From NCBI GenBank assembly GCA_038526915.1, contig JBCBGF010000002.1:62001-126000 (forward strand): a DNA stretch of 64,000 bases, in the 5' to 3' direction. This document shows, in pieces, positions 17,217 to 24,981 of the stretch. Within the stretch, counting starts at the first letter, position 1, and the number at the start of each line of letters is the position of its first letter. Below the pieces are notes generated by a model. The model was not told where the DNA came from, made no database searches, and worked only from the letters and a program-made list of their open reading frames with translations. The DNA comes from JBCBGF01 sp038526915 (lineage in GTDB: Bacteria > Pseudomonadota > Alphaproteobacteria > Rhodobacterales > Rhodobacteraceae). Both the position numbers and the translations under genes were made by a program.

Positions 17217-18278
17217 TTACAGTTCGCCGTCCGCGGCCATCTGCATATACGTCGTGTCGAAGCGGAACTTGACGTTGTTCGCGTCCCCGGTGGTCGATCC
17301 GTCGGGATAGGCAACGCCGACAAAATCCGCCGAGGGCGCGCCTTCGCCAAGGATGCCTTTGTCGAACAGGAACTCGGCTACGCTGACCATGGTTGCAGGC
17401 AGTTCTGCACTTTGGGTGAAGGCCACCGCATCGGCGGGGTCATAGAACATCTCGGTCGAGGCCAGCTGCGCCTTGTAGCCCTCTAGATCGGTGCCAGATG
17501 CTTCCGCCATCGCGGTCAGAACCTCTTCATCACCCGCGGCCATCAGGCCCATCACCTCATACCACGCGCCAACCATGGCCTTACCGAAATCGGGGTTGGC
17601 AGCGAGGGTTTCGGTATTGACCACCATCAGGTCGATGATTTCGCCGGGGATGTCGGAACTATCGAAGAGTTTCGTGGCGTTTGGGTCTTCCAGAATGGTC
17701 GACACCAGCGGGTTCCAGGTGACCACTGCTTCCACATCATCGGTGGCGAATGCCGCGATCATGTCGGCGTCCGACGTGTTGATCACGCTGGCCAGATCGG
17801 CCTCACGCAGGCCCACGCTGTCCAGCGCGCGCGCAAGCAGGTAATGCGAGACCGAGAGTTCAACGAGGTTCACGGGCTTGCCTGCAAGGCTTGTCAGATC
17901 GCCTTCCCCTTTCAGAATCACCGCGTCGTTGCCGTTCGAGAAATCGCCCACGATCAGGGCGGTGGTGTCAACGCCCCCGCCCGAGGGGATCGACAGCGTG
18001 TCCATATTGGTGGCCGAGACGCCGTCAAACGCACCCGCCGTGTATTGGTTGATCGACTCAACGTAATCGTTGATCTGAACGATCTCGACATCGATGCCGT
18101 ATTTCTCGGCCCATTTGTCCATGATGCCGGAGTCTTCCAGGTACCCCCAGGGCATCCAGCCCACATAGATCGACCAAGCGACGCGGAATTCGGTTTTTTC
18201 CTGAGCAACGGACGGGGCTGCGACGCCCACCGCAAGGGCGGCAGCGGCGGCGGCAGCGAGATGGCGAATTGAAAACAT
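17217..18278 (-). CDS. Guanidine ABC transporter periplasmic binding protein
   Basis: A 353-residue NMT1/SsuA-like binding protein with a signal peptide cleaved after about residue 26 (APSVAQ-EKTEF). The mature part starts FRVAWSIYVGWMPWGYLEDSGIMDKW, typical of amine and nitrogen-compound binders in this fold. It has several tryptophans and acidic residues near the N-terminal lobe, plausible for a cation such as guanidinium. It is the first gene after the riboswitch, so it is the gene most directly controlled. Binding specificity is inferred from regulation and from gdmH downstream. Confidence 0.9.
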   Translation of the reverse strand: MFSIRHLAAAAAAALAVGVAAPSVAQEKTEFRVAWSIYVGWMPWGYLEDSGIMDKWAEKYGIDVEIVQINDYVESINQYTAGAFDGVSATNMDTLSIPSGGGVDTTALIVGDFSNGNDAVILKGEGDLTSLAGKPVNLVELSVSHYLLARALDSVGLREADLASVINTSDADMIAAFATDDVEAVVTWNPLVSTILEDPNATKLFDSSDIPGEIIDLMVVNTETLAANPDFGKAMVGAWYEVMGLMAAGDEEVLTAMAEASGTDLEGYKAQLASTEMFYDPADAVAFTQSAELPATMVSVAEFLFDKGILGEGAPSADFVGVAYPDGSTTGDANNVKFRFDTTYMQMAADGEL

Positions 18279-18324
18279 GGGTGACCCCCTTCAGCGACGT
18301 TCCGCCAAACGAGAAAAAGGGGAA

Positions 18325-18352
18325 GACCGAGGCGGAACCTGAGAGACCGGTC
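18325..18352 (-). terminator. Expression-platform hairpin of the guanidine riboswitch
   Basis: On the minus strand GACCG pairs with CGGTC, enclosing an inner AGG/CCT stem, and is followed by the C/T-rich run TTCCCCTTTTTCTC. The upstream side holds GGTCTCTC, complementary to the aptamer GAGAGAC, so alternative pairing with the aptamer is possible. This fits transcriptional control in which guanidine prevents termination, inferred from layout. Confidence 0.6.
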
Positions 18353-18361
18353 AATCCATGT

Positions 18362-18477
18362 GCAGTGTTCTCCCGGGATTTTGTCCCGCCGTGTACCTGC
18401 GCGGAGTTTGCCACGCCGGCGCCGTCTCTCGGACCAGACCCGCGGGAGGAGGTGCGGCGGAACCCTAGACGACCTGC
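18362..18477 (-). ncRNA. Guanidine-I (ykkC) riboswitch aptamer
   Basis: Read on the minus strand, the region contains in order the consensus blocks CTAGGGTTCCG (18458-18468), CTGGTCCGAGAGAC (18425-18438) and ACACGGCGGGACAAAA followed by TCCCGGGAGA (18369-18394). These are the defining conserved sequences of the ykkC class that senses guanidinium. Short P1 pairing GCAG/CTGC closes the element at 18474-18477 and 18362-18365. The aptamer lies 83 bases upstream of the ABC binding-protein ATG, with a terminator-like hairpin between. Confidence 0.95.
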
Positions 18478-18666
18478 TCTCCCAAGCCTGTGGATTGGGG
18501 ACGTGGAGTCACGAAGAACGCCACTGCGCACGGGACCTCCATGGGCACTCGCTGCATTTTTAGGCAGAACAGCCAGCTTTTGGCCAAGACTGCAGCGGTC
18601 GGGGAAGCCCGCGCTAGGGCAGGGCGAACGCTTTCCCGCAACTCAAAGGACCTTTGAGACGCAAAA

Positions 18667-18696
18667 ACGCCCGGCTTGGCTGTGCAAACCGGGCGT
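18667..18696 (-). terminator. Intrinsic terminator of the LysM gene pair
   Basis: On the minus strand ACGCCCGG pairs with CCGGGCGT across a 14-base loop and runs directly into TTTTTG. It lies 34 bases after the stop at 18731 and ends the kinase/LysM transcript before the guanidine promoter region. Confidence 0.85.
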
Positions 18697-18730
18697 CTTT
18701 GTTGGGGTTGGTCGAACGACCGTGACAGGG

Positions 18731-19891
18731 TCAGTTCGTCAGGTTGTTCGCCTCGGCCAGTGCGTCTGAGATGATGGCGTACCATTCACCCGTTTCACGC
18801 ATCTCGGTCAGTCCGCGGTTCAGAAGCGCCAGGTAGACGCGGCCACGCGGGTTAGTCTTGTGCGTCACGAAGTGCAGGTTCAACAGGTTTGTCAGATAAG
18901 GGTTCTGAACGATCTGCCCTTCGATCCCCAGTTCAGTGGCCGCAGCCGAGACGCTTTCAATCTCAAGCGGAACCACGTCCACCTCACCGGCGGTCAGCAT
19001 TTCCATGCAGTCGTTCACGCCATCGGGCACGACCATGGTCACCAGCGGCTCCGACAGGCCTTGCTCTTCCAGATCGAAGGTGAACCAGCCCGCAGGACGG
19101 CACACGCGCGCACCGGCATAGTCGGTATACTGGCGCGCATCGGCATAGGCGTTGTCCGGCGTGGTGAAAAAGCCCACGACCGATTCATAGATCGGAAGCG
19201 ATCCTTCCAGCTCATCACAGCGCTTTTGCATCCCGGCCGACAGAAGGTCGTACTTCGTGCAATCGGGCAGATACCACGCGATCGAGACGTCAAAGGCGCC
19301 AAGCGGCAGAAGCGTTTCGAGGTGCGAGGACCAATCGTCAACAAAACTGACGTTATATTCTCGCGCGTTGCCGCCGCGGTTCAAAGCGGTCGAGGCCAGA
19401 CGCACCAGCATCCCGCCGCCTTTAAACTTCTCACCCACGAACGGGGCCCAGCCATTAGCGCTGACGATCTTGATCGGCGGCTCGAATACGCTGGCCGCGC
19501 CCGGGCGGTTGGCCTGTTCGGCTTCCTGCTGGGCGATCAGTTCCTGGGGCGACGCGGCACCCGGCAGGCTGCCATCGGCGCAGGGCAGGGCCAGAACCGT
19601 ACCGATCTCGATCGCGTTAGGGTTCGAAATGGCGTTCCGGTTTGCGTTGAAGATCGTCTGATAGTCAAACGTGCCGTAGGCCGCTTCCGCGATCGAGGCC
19701 AGTGTGTCGCCTGCGCGCACCGAATAGCTTGTGCAGGCTTCCTGGGCGGAGGCTGCGGTGGGCGCAAACGTGGTGCCCAGCGTGGCCACTGCGGCCAGCG
19801 CGGCTGATGCCAGAAGGCCGGTCAGCGACGATGCGGTTGCAGTCGGGGTGTCACAACGGCGCATGGCCGCTCCTGTCATTGGCTGTTTCAT
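18731..19891 (-). CDS. LysM and periplasmic-binding-fold protein, paralogue 2
   Basis: A 386-residue secreted protein. A signal peptide ends about ASAQEA (residue 50). A LysM domain follows (SVRAGDTLASIAEAAYG...IFNANRNAISNPNAIEIGTVLALP), predicted to bind peptidoglycan or another glycan. Then comes a fold resembling extracellular solute-binding family 3, from about PPIKIVSANGWAPFVGE to the end. The start at 19891 overlaps the stop of the upstream paralogue (ATGA). No permease or ATPase accompanies it, so the binding domain is more likely sensory than a transporter part. Its ligand is unknown. Confidence 0.85.
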   Translation of the reverse strand: MKQPMTGAAMRRCDTPTATASSLTGLLASAALAAVATLGTTFAPTAASAQEACTSYSVRAGDTLASIAEAAYGTFDYQTIFNANRNAISNPNAIEIGTVLALPCADGSLPGAASPQELIAQQEAEQANRPGAASVFEPPIKIVSANGWAPFVGEKFKGGGMLVRLASTALNRGGNAREYNVSFVDDWSSHLETLLPLGAFDVSIAWYLPDCTKYDLLSAGMQKRCDELEGSLPIYESVVGFFTTPDNAYADARQYTDYAGARVCRPAGWFTFDLEEQGLSEPLVTMVVPDGVNDCMEMLTAGEVDVVPLEIESVSAAATELGIEGQIVQNPYLTNLLNLHFVTHKTNPRGRVYLALLNRGLTEMRETGEWYAIISDALAEANNLTN

Positions 19892-20928
19892 GAGTTTCTG
19901 CTCCGTTGATTTGCCAGTTTGGGTGCTGATTTCAGCAGGCTGTCGGAAATGATGCTGTCCCATTCACCGGACTGCAGCATGGCCCGCAGACCGCGATTCA
20001 GAACCTCGATTATGTCGTCTGCTTGTGGGTTATCCGCCGGAACGGCAACCCGGAGAGGGTGGATCTCAAACAGGTGGTTGTTCTCCACCACGAGATCCTG
20101 AAGCCCAAGCGCGTGAACGGCATGGGTGCCCATACGGGTTTCAATCGCTACGATATCGACCTGGCCACGGGCCAGATGATTAAAACAGGCCTCGGCAGTC
20201 GCTGCTTCGACAACCTTGGCGGTGGAATAGGTCGCGCGGAACGCGTCCAACCCGGTTGCGGTCTGCCCCTCAGGCCGACAAATCGTTGCGTCGGCAAAGC
20301 CTGCAGGCGCGACGACGTTTTCAAACCCCGCACCTGCGCGCGAGAAGAAGCCGTCGACGACCTCATAGAACGGGTCGGAATACTTGTAGGCCGTGCAGGC
20401 CGTGCTGCGGGCATCGGCGCCTGCACAATCCGGCGCGGCCCAGGGAAAGCCTGCGTCAAAGGCACCGCGTGGCAACAGCACATCCATATGCGCGCCGCGA
20501 TCGTTCACAAAAACGATCTCGACCTGCGTCTGGGGGGCTGCGCGCATCACGGCGCGTTCCACGAGTTGGGTGAAGAAGCCACTGTCTGCAATCGCTTCAT
20601 CGGCATAGGGCGCAAGGCCGTTTGACGTCAGAAGGCTGATCGCTTCGGGGGCGGTTGTTACCGGTTCGATGTTTTGCGCCGGGCCCACACAGGGAATACG
20701 GATCCATGTGCCCAGCCGGATGATGTTGGGGTTCCGGCCGATGGCGCGGCGGTTCACGCTATAGATCTGCCGATAGCTTTCCAGCCCGTCCACACGCTCG
20801 ACAATATTGTTGAGCGTATCGCCGCGCTGCACTCGGTAAAGCTCGCACGCGCTTTGCGCTGATGCGGAGACGGCACCCAACACCACAAGCGCAAGCGCAA
20901 GGACTGCTCGCATAAGAGGTCTTGTCAT
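19888..20928 (-). CDS. LysM and periplasmic-binding-fold protein, paralogue 1
   Basis: A 346-residue secreted protein with a signal peptide cleaved near SASAQ (about residue 25). It has a LysM domain (YRVQRGDTLNNIVERVDGLESYRQIYSVNRRAIGRNPNIIRLGTWIRIP) and a solute-binding-like domain from TAPEAISLLTSNGLAPYADEA onward. Domain order and the closing LNRGLRAMLQSGEWDSIISD motif parallel its neighbour (LNRGLTEMRETGEWYAIISD), so the two are tandem duplicates that have diverged widely. It follows the kinase gene after a 118-bp gap holding two hairpins. Confidence 0.85.
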   Translation of the reverse strand: MTRPLMRAVLALALVVLGAVSASAQSACELYRVQRGDTLNNIVERVDGLESYRQIYSVNRRAIGRNPNIIRLGTWIRIPCVGPAQNIEPVTTAPEAISLLTSNGLAPYADEAIADSGFFTQLVERAVMRAAPQTQVEIVFVNDRGAHMDVLLPRGAFDAGFPWAAPDCAGADARSTACTAYKYSDPFYEVVDGFFSRAGAGFENVVAPAGFADATICRPEGQTATGLDAFRATYSTAKVVEAATAEACFNHLARGQVDIVAIETRMGTHAVHALGLQDLVVENNHLFEIHPLRVAVPADNPQADDIIEVLNRGLRAMLQSGEWDSIISDSLLKSAPKLANQRSRNS

Positions 20929-20943
20929 TGAAATTGATCCTCT

Positions 20944-21004
20944 GCCTACGGGGTAGGCCGGCTATCCGAGTGCCATGGGGCCAAAGCCCCTGCGGTTGGA
21001 TAGC
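20944..21004. other. Pair of adjacent hairpins upstream of the LysM genes
   Basis: Hairpin one is GCCTAC-GGG-GTAGGC at 20944-20958. Hairpin two has an outer stem GCTATCC (20961-20967) with GGATAGC (20998-21004) and an inner stem GGGGC-CAAA-GCCCC (20977-20990). Both lie in the leader between the kinase stop and the first LysM gene. No T-run follows on either strand, so a processing or attenuation role is more likely than simple termination. Confidence 0.6.
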
Positions 21005-21046
21005 AAGCCACGAATGGTCGAAATGGCCGGGATGTGTAGCAGCACG

Positions 21047-23359
21047 TCACGACTCATCTCCCTGAACGAGCGGAAGACGCGCGCTCACGATTTGACCAGC
21101 GCGCAGCACTTCTAGCTCGACACTGGTGACCCCCCGGGCCTGAGTTCTCTCAAGAGCAAGTTCTAGGTCTTCGAGGGTGCTGATCTGGGAGCCGATGGCA
21201 GTCGCCCTCAGGATCACGTCACCTTCTTGCAGCGTGTTGTTGGACCAGGCGCCAACCGTCCGCACTTGCGCCTGCCATTCCAGTTCGCGCATGCCGAGGT
21301 CAAGCTCGGTGCCGTCCACCAAGCCCACGCGGCGCACGACGCGGGCCGCCAGAAGGCCCCTGTCAATCGTGCCAACGGCGGGGTCAAGGTATTGCACACT
21401 GGCCCGCGTAAACCCGTCGGGGTCCATCTGAAGGTTGTTAAGAAGTAGCGTCGACAGCGCGGTGTCGGGCACCAGCGGCTGGTCGTTAAGCGTGTAGATC
21501 ACGGTCTCTTCGCGGATCCATGCGCCTGAGATGGCGAGATCGGTTGTTTCCGGGACCTCGGTCACGACGGCTGTGACGGCATTGCGCACCTGTTCGATCC
21601 GCGCCTCGAACGGCATTTCGATGTCCCAATGGGCGAATGCGATCGGGCTGGCTGCAGGAGTTGCGATGGCCACCACCGGCTGCGCAGCGCGTGGCGCGGC
21701 GTCTGGGCGGGCGGCAAGGAAGGCTGCGGTTTGGGGCTGTTCAGGCAAGCCTGGGCGCGAGATGCCTGCGAGTGTGATATCCCTAACAACTTCACCCGGT
21801 GCTGCGCCAAGCTCTGCAACCTCGATGGGAAGCGGAGCAGTGACAGGCAGCGCCTCGACCGAATGAACTGGTGCTTCGTCAATATCGACGGTTCCGAGCG
21901 GTCCTTGCAGGGCAGGGAGCGTTACGCCAGCGGTTGAGAGGGCGCTGACTTGGATGGTCTCCTCAGGCACGTCGGGCTGAAGCTGCATGACGTCTGGGAC
22001 GTAGATTTCAGACCGTAGGCTTGCCGTTTCTGCATCGAGCGCGTCCAGCGTAAGGAGAAGGCCCGCCTCGATGGCGATGTTGCTTGCGACCGCTTGTGGT
22101 GCGGTTTCCACTGTTTCGACATCCGCGGTCACGTTGGGTGTCGTTTGCGGCTGGGGCACAACTTGGACCGCTTCCTCACTTTTGTCGGGCAGGAACGCGA
22201 TGATCGACCCAGAAAGGCCCAGACCCAGGACGACCGCCGCCGCGATCACGCCGTATGCGACGGGGCGGGTGGCTTTGCTCGGCTCTGGTTCGGGCGGGAC
22301 AAATGCACGGCGCACGTCCTGTTCTTCCTCGATAACCTCAGGCGCGGGCTTTAGCGCTTTTGGCTTGGACTTCTTCCGGGCGGTTTTCCTAGGCTCTTCA
22401 ATCGGCTCCGCGATAAGCTTGATCCAGTCATCCGCGCTTTGCATCCGACGCATGGGATCGAATTGCAGGGCACGGTCGATGCCCTTTAGGAACGCCGCTG
22501 AGTAGCCGGGCAGGGCCAGCGGCTGATAGGGATCAATGCCTTCATCGGCCAGATAGGCCCCGCGTTCTTCACCGCTGGGCGGGGCTTCGCCGGATGCGAG
22601 ATGATAGACCGATGCACCGAGCGAATAGAGATCGCTCCAAGCGCCGCGGGCGCGGTCGGCCACGTAAAACTCCGGCGGTGAATAGCCGTCTTTGACACAG
22701 CTCAGCGGCCAGGATGCCGCGTCCATCGATGCACCACCAGCGCGGGCGGCGCCGAAATCGATCAAGACTGGCTCGCCCGTCCGGTCAATCAGTATGTTGT
22801 CTGGGGAGATATCAAGGTGGAGCATCCCGCTTGCGTGCACATACCGCACGGCTTCGAGGATCCGGTGGGTGATCCGCACGATTTCACGCGGTGGCAGGCT
22901 CTGCTTGGCGCGCGCGTCGATGATCTGGCACAGATCCACACCGTCGACATAGTCCATCGCCATGTAGGCCGTGCCGTTTTCCTTGAACACTTGATGGACG
23001 TGGACGATGTTCCGGTGTTCCAGTTTGGCCAGGCAATGCGCCTCGGCCACGAACTGTTCAAGGAGTGTCTGGTATGCGCCGGAATAGTCGGCGTTGCGGG
23101 CGGTCACGGTCAGGCCAGCGCGGACACAAAGCTCGGTCGGGAAGCATTCCTTGATCACGACGTTGCGCGACAGGCTGTCTTTGGCGACATAGGTCATGCC
23201 AAACCCGCCAGCGGCGAGGAAGCCCGTGACCGTGTACTGTCCGTGAAGAAGGGGGGTTCCGGTCTGCAGTGCGCAGTCGGCCAGCCCATCGGGATCGTCT
23301 GATCCGATGTTGGATGCGGCCTGATATTGCCGGAGGTCGATGACCTCTTTTCCCTGCAT
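21047..23359 (-). CDS. Membrane-bound Ser/Thr protein kinase with PDZ-like C-terminus
   Basis: A 770-residue protein. A Hanks-type kinase domain spans about residues 40-315: glycine loop GFLAAGGFGMTY, ATP lysine Lys70 (VVIKE), Glu106, catalytic loop HLDISPDN (Asp183, Asn188) and DFG at 201-203. The usual HRD arginine is Leu, so activation-loop control may differ. A single membrane span lies near 368-390, followed by a long proline/alanine-rich periplasmic stalk. A PDZ-like domain closes the protein (SNNTLQEGDVILRATAIG). It heads a cluster with two LysM/binding-fold proteins, suggesting envelope sensing. Activity is probable because catalytic residues are kept. Confidence 0.9.
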   Translation of the reverse strand: MQGKEVIDLRQYQAASNIGSDDPDGLADCALQTGTPLLHGQYTVTGFLAAGGFGMTYVAKDSLSRNVVIKECFPTELCVRAGLTVTARNADYSGAYQTLLEQFVAEAHCLAKLEHRNIVHVHQVFKENGTAYMAMDYVDGVDLCQIIDARAKQSLPPREIVRITHRILEAVRYVHASGMLHLDISPDNILIDRTGEPVLIDFGAARAGGASMDAASWPLSCVKDGYSPPEFYVADRARGAWSDLYSLGASVYHLASGEAPPSGEERGAYLADEGIDPYQPLALPGYSAAFLKGIDRALQFDPMRRMQSADDWIKLIAEPIEEPRKTARKKSKPKALKPAPEVIEEEQDVRRAFVPPEPEPSKATRPVAYGVIAAAVVLGLGLSGSIIAFLPDKSEEAVQVVPQPQTTPNVTADVETVETAPQAVASNIAIEAGLLLTLDALDAETASLRSEIYVPDVMQLQPDVPEETIQVSALSTAGVTLPALQGPLGTVDIDEAPVHSVEALPVTAPLPIEVAELGAAPGEVVRDITLAGISRPGLPEQPQTAAFLAARPDAAPRAAQPVVAIATPAASPIAFAHWDIEMPFEARIEQVRNAVTAVVTEVPETTDLAISGAWIREETVIYTLNDQPLVPDTALSTLLLNNLQMDPDGFTRASVQYLDPAVGTIDRGLLAARVVRRVGLVDGTELDLGMRELEWQAQVRTVGAWSNNTLQEGDVILRATAIGSQISTLEDLELALERTQARGVTSVELEVLRAGQIVSARLPLVQGDES

Positions 23360-23639
23360 GCGCTTTCCCCACGAGAGCTATCTTTGGCACTGGCACTGAG
23401 AAACCGCTTACGAGCGAAAAACTGTTATTATTGATGCGCTTAACTGGGGCGAAATTGTGTTGAGAAGGGGGCGTTTGCGGTTATTTGCGAAAAAAGTTGA
23501 CAGATGGGGAATAGGCGCGACTTCAGGCTGGCTACGGGCGCAGTGCGCGCGTAACTTATTGGAAAAAAATGAAAATGTTGGAGTGAAGCGGTTTGTGGGA
23601 GTGTCAGAAACCGTGACGTTCAAGCCGAGCCGGAACGGA
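23360..23639. other. 280-bp intergenic region, kinase promoter side
   Basis: This AT-richer stretch lies between the glutamine synthetase-like stop and the kinase start, both on the minus strand. It contains a plus-strand TTGACA near 23499 without a matching -10 and several A-runs. No credible gene, hairpin or named site was found; the kinase promoter is presumably here. Confidence 0.4.
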
Positions 23640-24959
23640 TCAAATATCCAGCGTGTTCACTTTTTCCCACACACTGAAATGATTGGCGAAGGCGTTCCAC
23701 TCGCGTGTTTTGAGCTTGATAAAGGCCTCGGCAAACGCATCCCCCATGGCCGATTTCAGCGCGTCATCCGCCTCGAACGCGCGCACCGCGTCCAGAAGGT
23801 TCAGCGGCAGACGGGTTACATCGGTCAGCGTGTGCCCTTCGGCGTACATGTCGATGTCGTGGCGCGGTCCGGGGTCAGCGTTTGACGCGAGGCCCGACAG
23901 GCCGGCGGCGATGATAGCCGATTGCAAGAGGTAGGGGTTTGCTGCCCCATCAGGCAGGCGCAACTCGAACCGGCCAGGGGCGGGCACGCGGACCATGTGA
24001 GTGCGGTTGTTGCCCGTCCAGGTGACGGTGTTGGGCGCCCATGTCGCGCCCGATTGCGTAACCGGCGCGTTGATCCGCTTGTAGCTGTTCACCGTTGGGT
24101 TGGTGATCGCGACCATTGCTGCCGCATGGGCCATGATCCCGCCCAGGAAGTGCTTGCCTTGTTCCGACAGCCCCACCTCGCCCGTAGGGCCATCGCCGTC
24201 GCCAGCGAAGACATTCGTCTTTCCCTCCATATCCCAGACCGAGATATGAGTGTGGCAGCCATTGCCCGTCAGCCCTTCCACCGGCTTCGGCATGAAGGTC
24301 GCCCGCAGCCCGTGCTTTTCAGCGACCGATTTGACCATGAACTTGAAGAAACTGTGCTTGTCAGCGGTGCGCAGCGCATCGTCATACTCCCAGTTCATCT
24401 CGAACTGGCCGTTCGCGTCCTCGTGATCGTTCTGATAGGGGCCCCATCCAAGCTCCAGCATGTAATCGCAGATCTCCGCGATCACATCATAGCGCCGCAT
24501 CACCGCGCCTTGGTCGTAGCAGGGTTTTTCCGCGGTATCGTCGGGGTCGCTGATCTCGCTGCCATCGGCGGCCATAAGGAAGAATTCGGCCTCGACCCCC
24601 GTCTTGACGCGCAGACCCAGATCCGCGGCCTTCGCGATCTGCGCACTCAGCACGTTGCGCGGGGCCTGATCCACCGTTGCGCCCTCCATCACCGGGTTCG
24701 CGGCGACCCAAGCCACCTCGGGCTTCCACGGCAGCTGGATCACCGATGACGGGTCGGGCACGGCCAGCATATCGGGGTCGGCGGGCGTCATATCGAGCCA
24801 TGTGGCAAACCCCGCAAACCCCGCGCCCTCTTCCTGCATCTCGGCAATCGCCTGCGCGGGCACCAGTTTTGCGCGCTGGCCCCCGAAGAGATCGGTGAAC
24901 GAGATCATGAAGTACTTCACGCCGGTGTCTTTGGCGAAGGCGGCAAGGTCGGTGGTCAT
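23640..24959 (-). CDS. glnT: Type III glutamine synthetase-like enzyme (GlnT or GmaS)
   Basis: A 439-residue member of the glutamine synthetase superfamily, type III of rhizobia. It shows the catalytic segments KTGVEAEFFL, NDHEDANGQFEMNW, GNGCHTHISVWD and NNRTHMVRVPAPGRFELRLPDGAANPYL. The same family includes gamma-glutamylmethylamide synthetase (GmaS) of methylamine oxidation, so the amine could be ammonia or methylamine. The three genes upstream correspond both to glxBCD and to mgsABC of the N-methylglutamate pathway. The mgdABCD genes that would settle the latter are not in this window. The start MTTDLAAFAKD is 22 bases after the preceding stop. Confidence 0.85.
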   Translation of the reverse strand: MTTDLAAFAKDTGVKYFMISFTDLFGGQRAKLVPAQAIAEMQEEGAGFAGFATWLDMTPADPDMLAVPDPSSVIQLPWKPEVAWVAANPVMEGATVDQAPRNVLSAQIAKAADLGLRVKTGVEAEFFLMAADGSEISDPDDTAEKPCYDQGAVMRRYDVIAEICDYMLELGWGPYQNDHEDANGQFEMNWEYDDALRTADKHSFFKFMVKSVAEKHGLRATFMPKPVEGLTGNGCHTHISVWDMEGKTNVFAGDGDGPTGEVGLSEQGKHFLGGIMAHAAAMVAITNPTVNSYKRINAPVTQSGATWAPNTVTWTGNNRTHMVRVPAPGRFELRLPDGAANPYLLQSAIIAAGLSGLASNADPGPRHDIDMYAEGHTLTDVTRLPLNLLDAVRAFEADDALKSAMGDAFAEAFIKLKTREWNAFANHFSVWEKVNTLDI

Positions 24960-24981
24960 GGAAAATCCCCGTCGGTCAAAG

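Larger units (their letters stand above)
18279..18730. other. 452-bp intergenic region with riboswitch and LysM-gene terminator
   Basis: Besides the riboswitch (18325-18477) and the terminator at 18667-18696, the region should contain the promoter of the guanidine operon, between about 18480 and 18600 on the minus strand. I could not identify a convincing -35/-10 pair there. No protein-coding frame with family similarity was seen. Confidence 0.6.

Noticed and set aside
18058..18531. 157-residue minus-strand frame
   Set aside because: It spans the riboswitch and the out-of-frame 5' end of the binding-protein gene.
18860..19807. 315-residue plus-strand frame
   Set aside because: Antisense of the LysM gene with no recognisable product.
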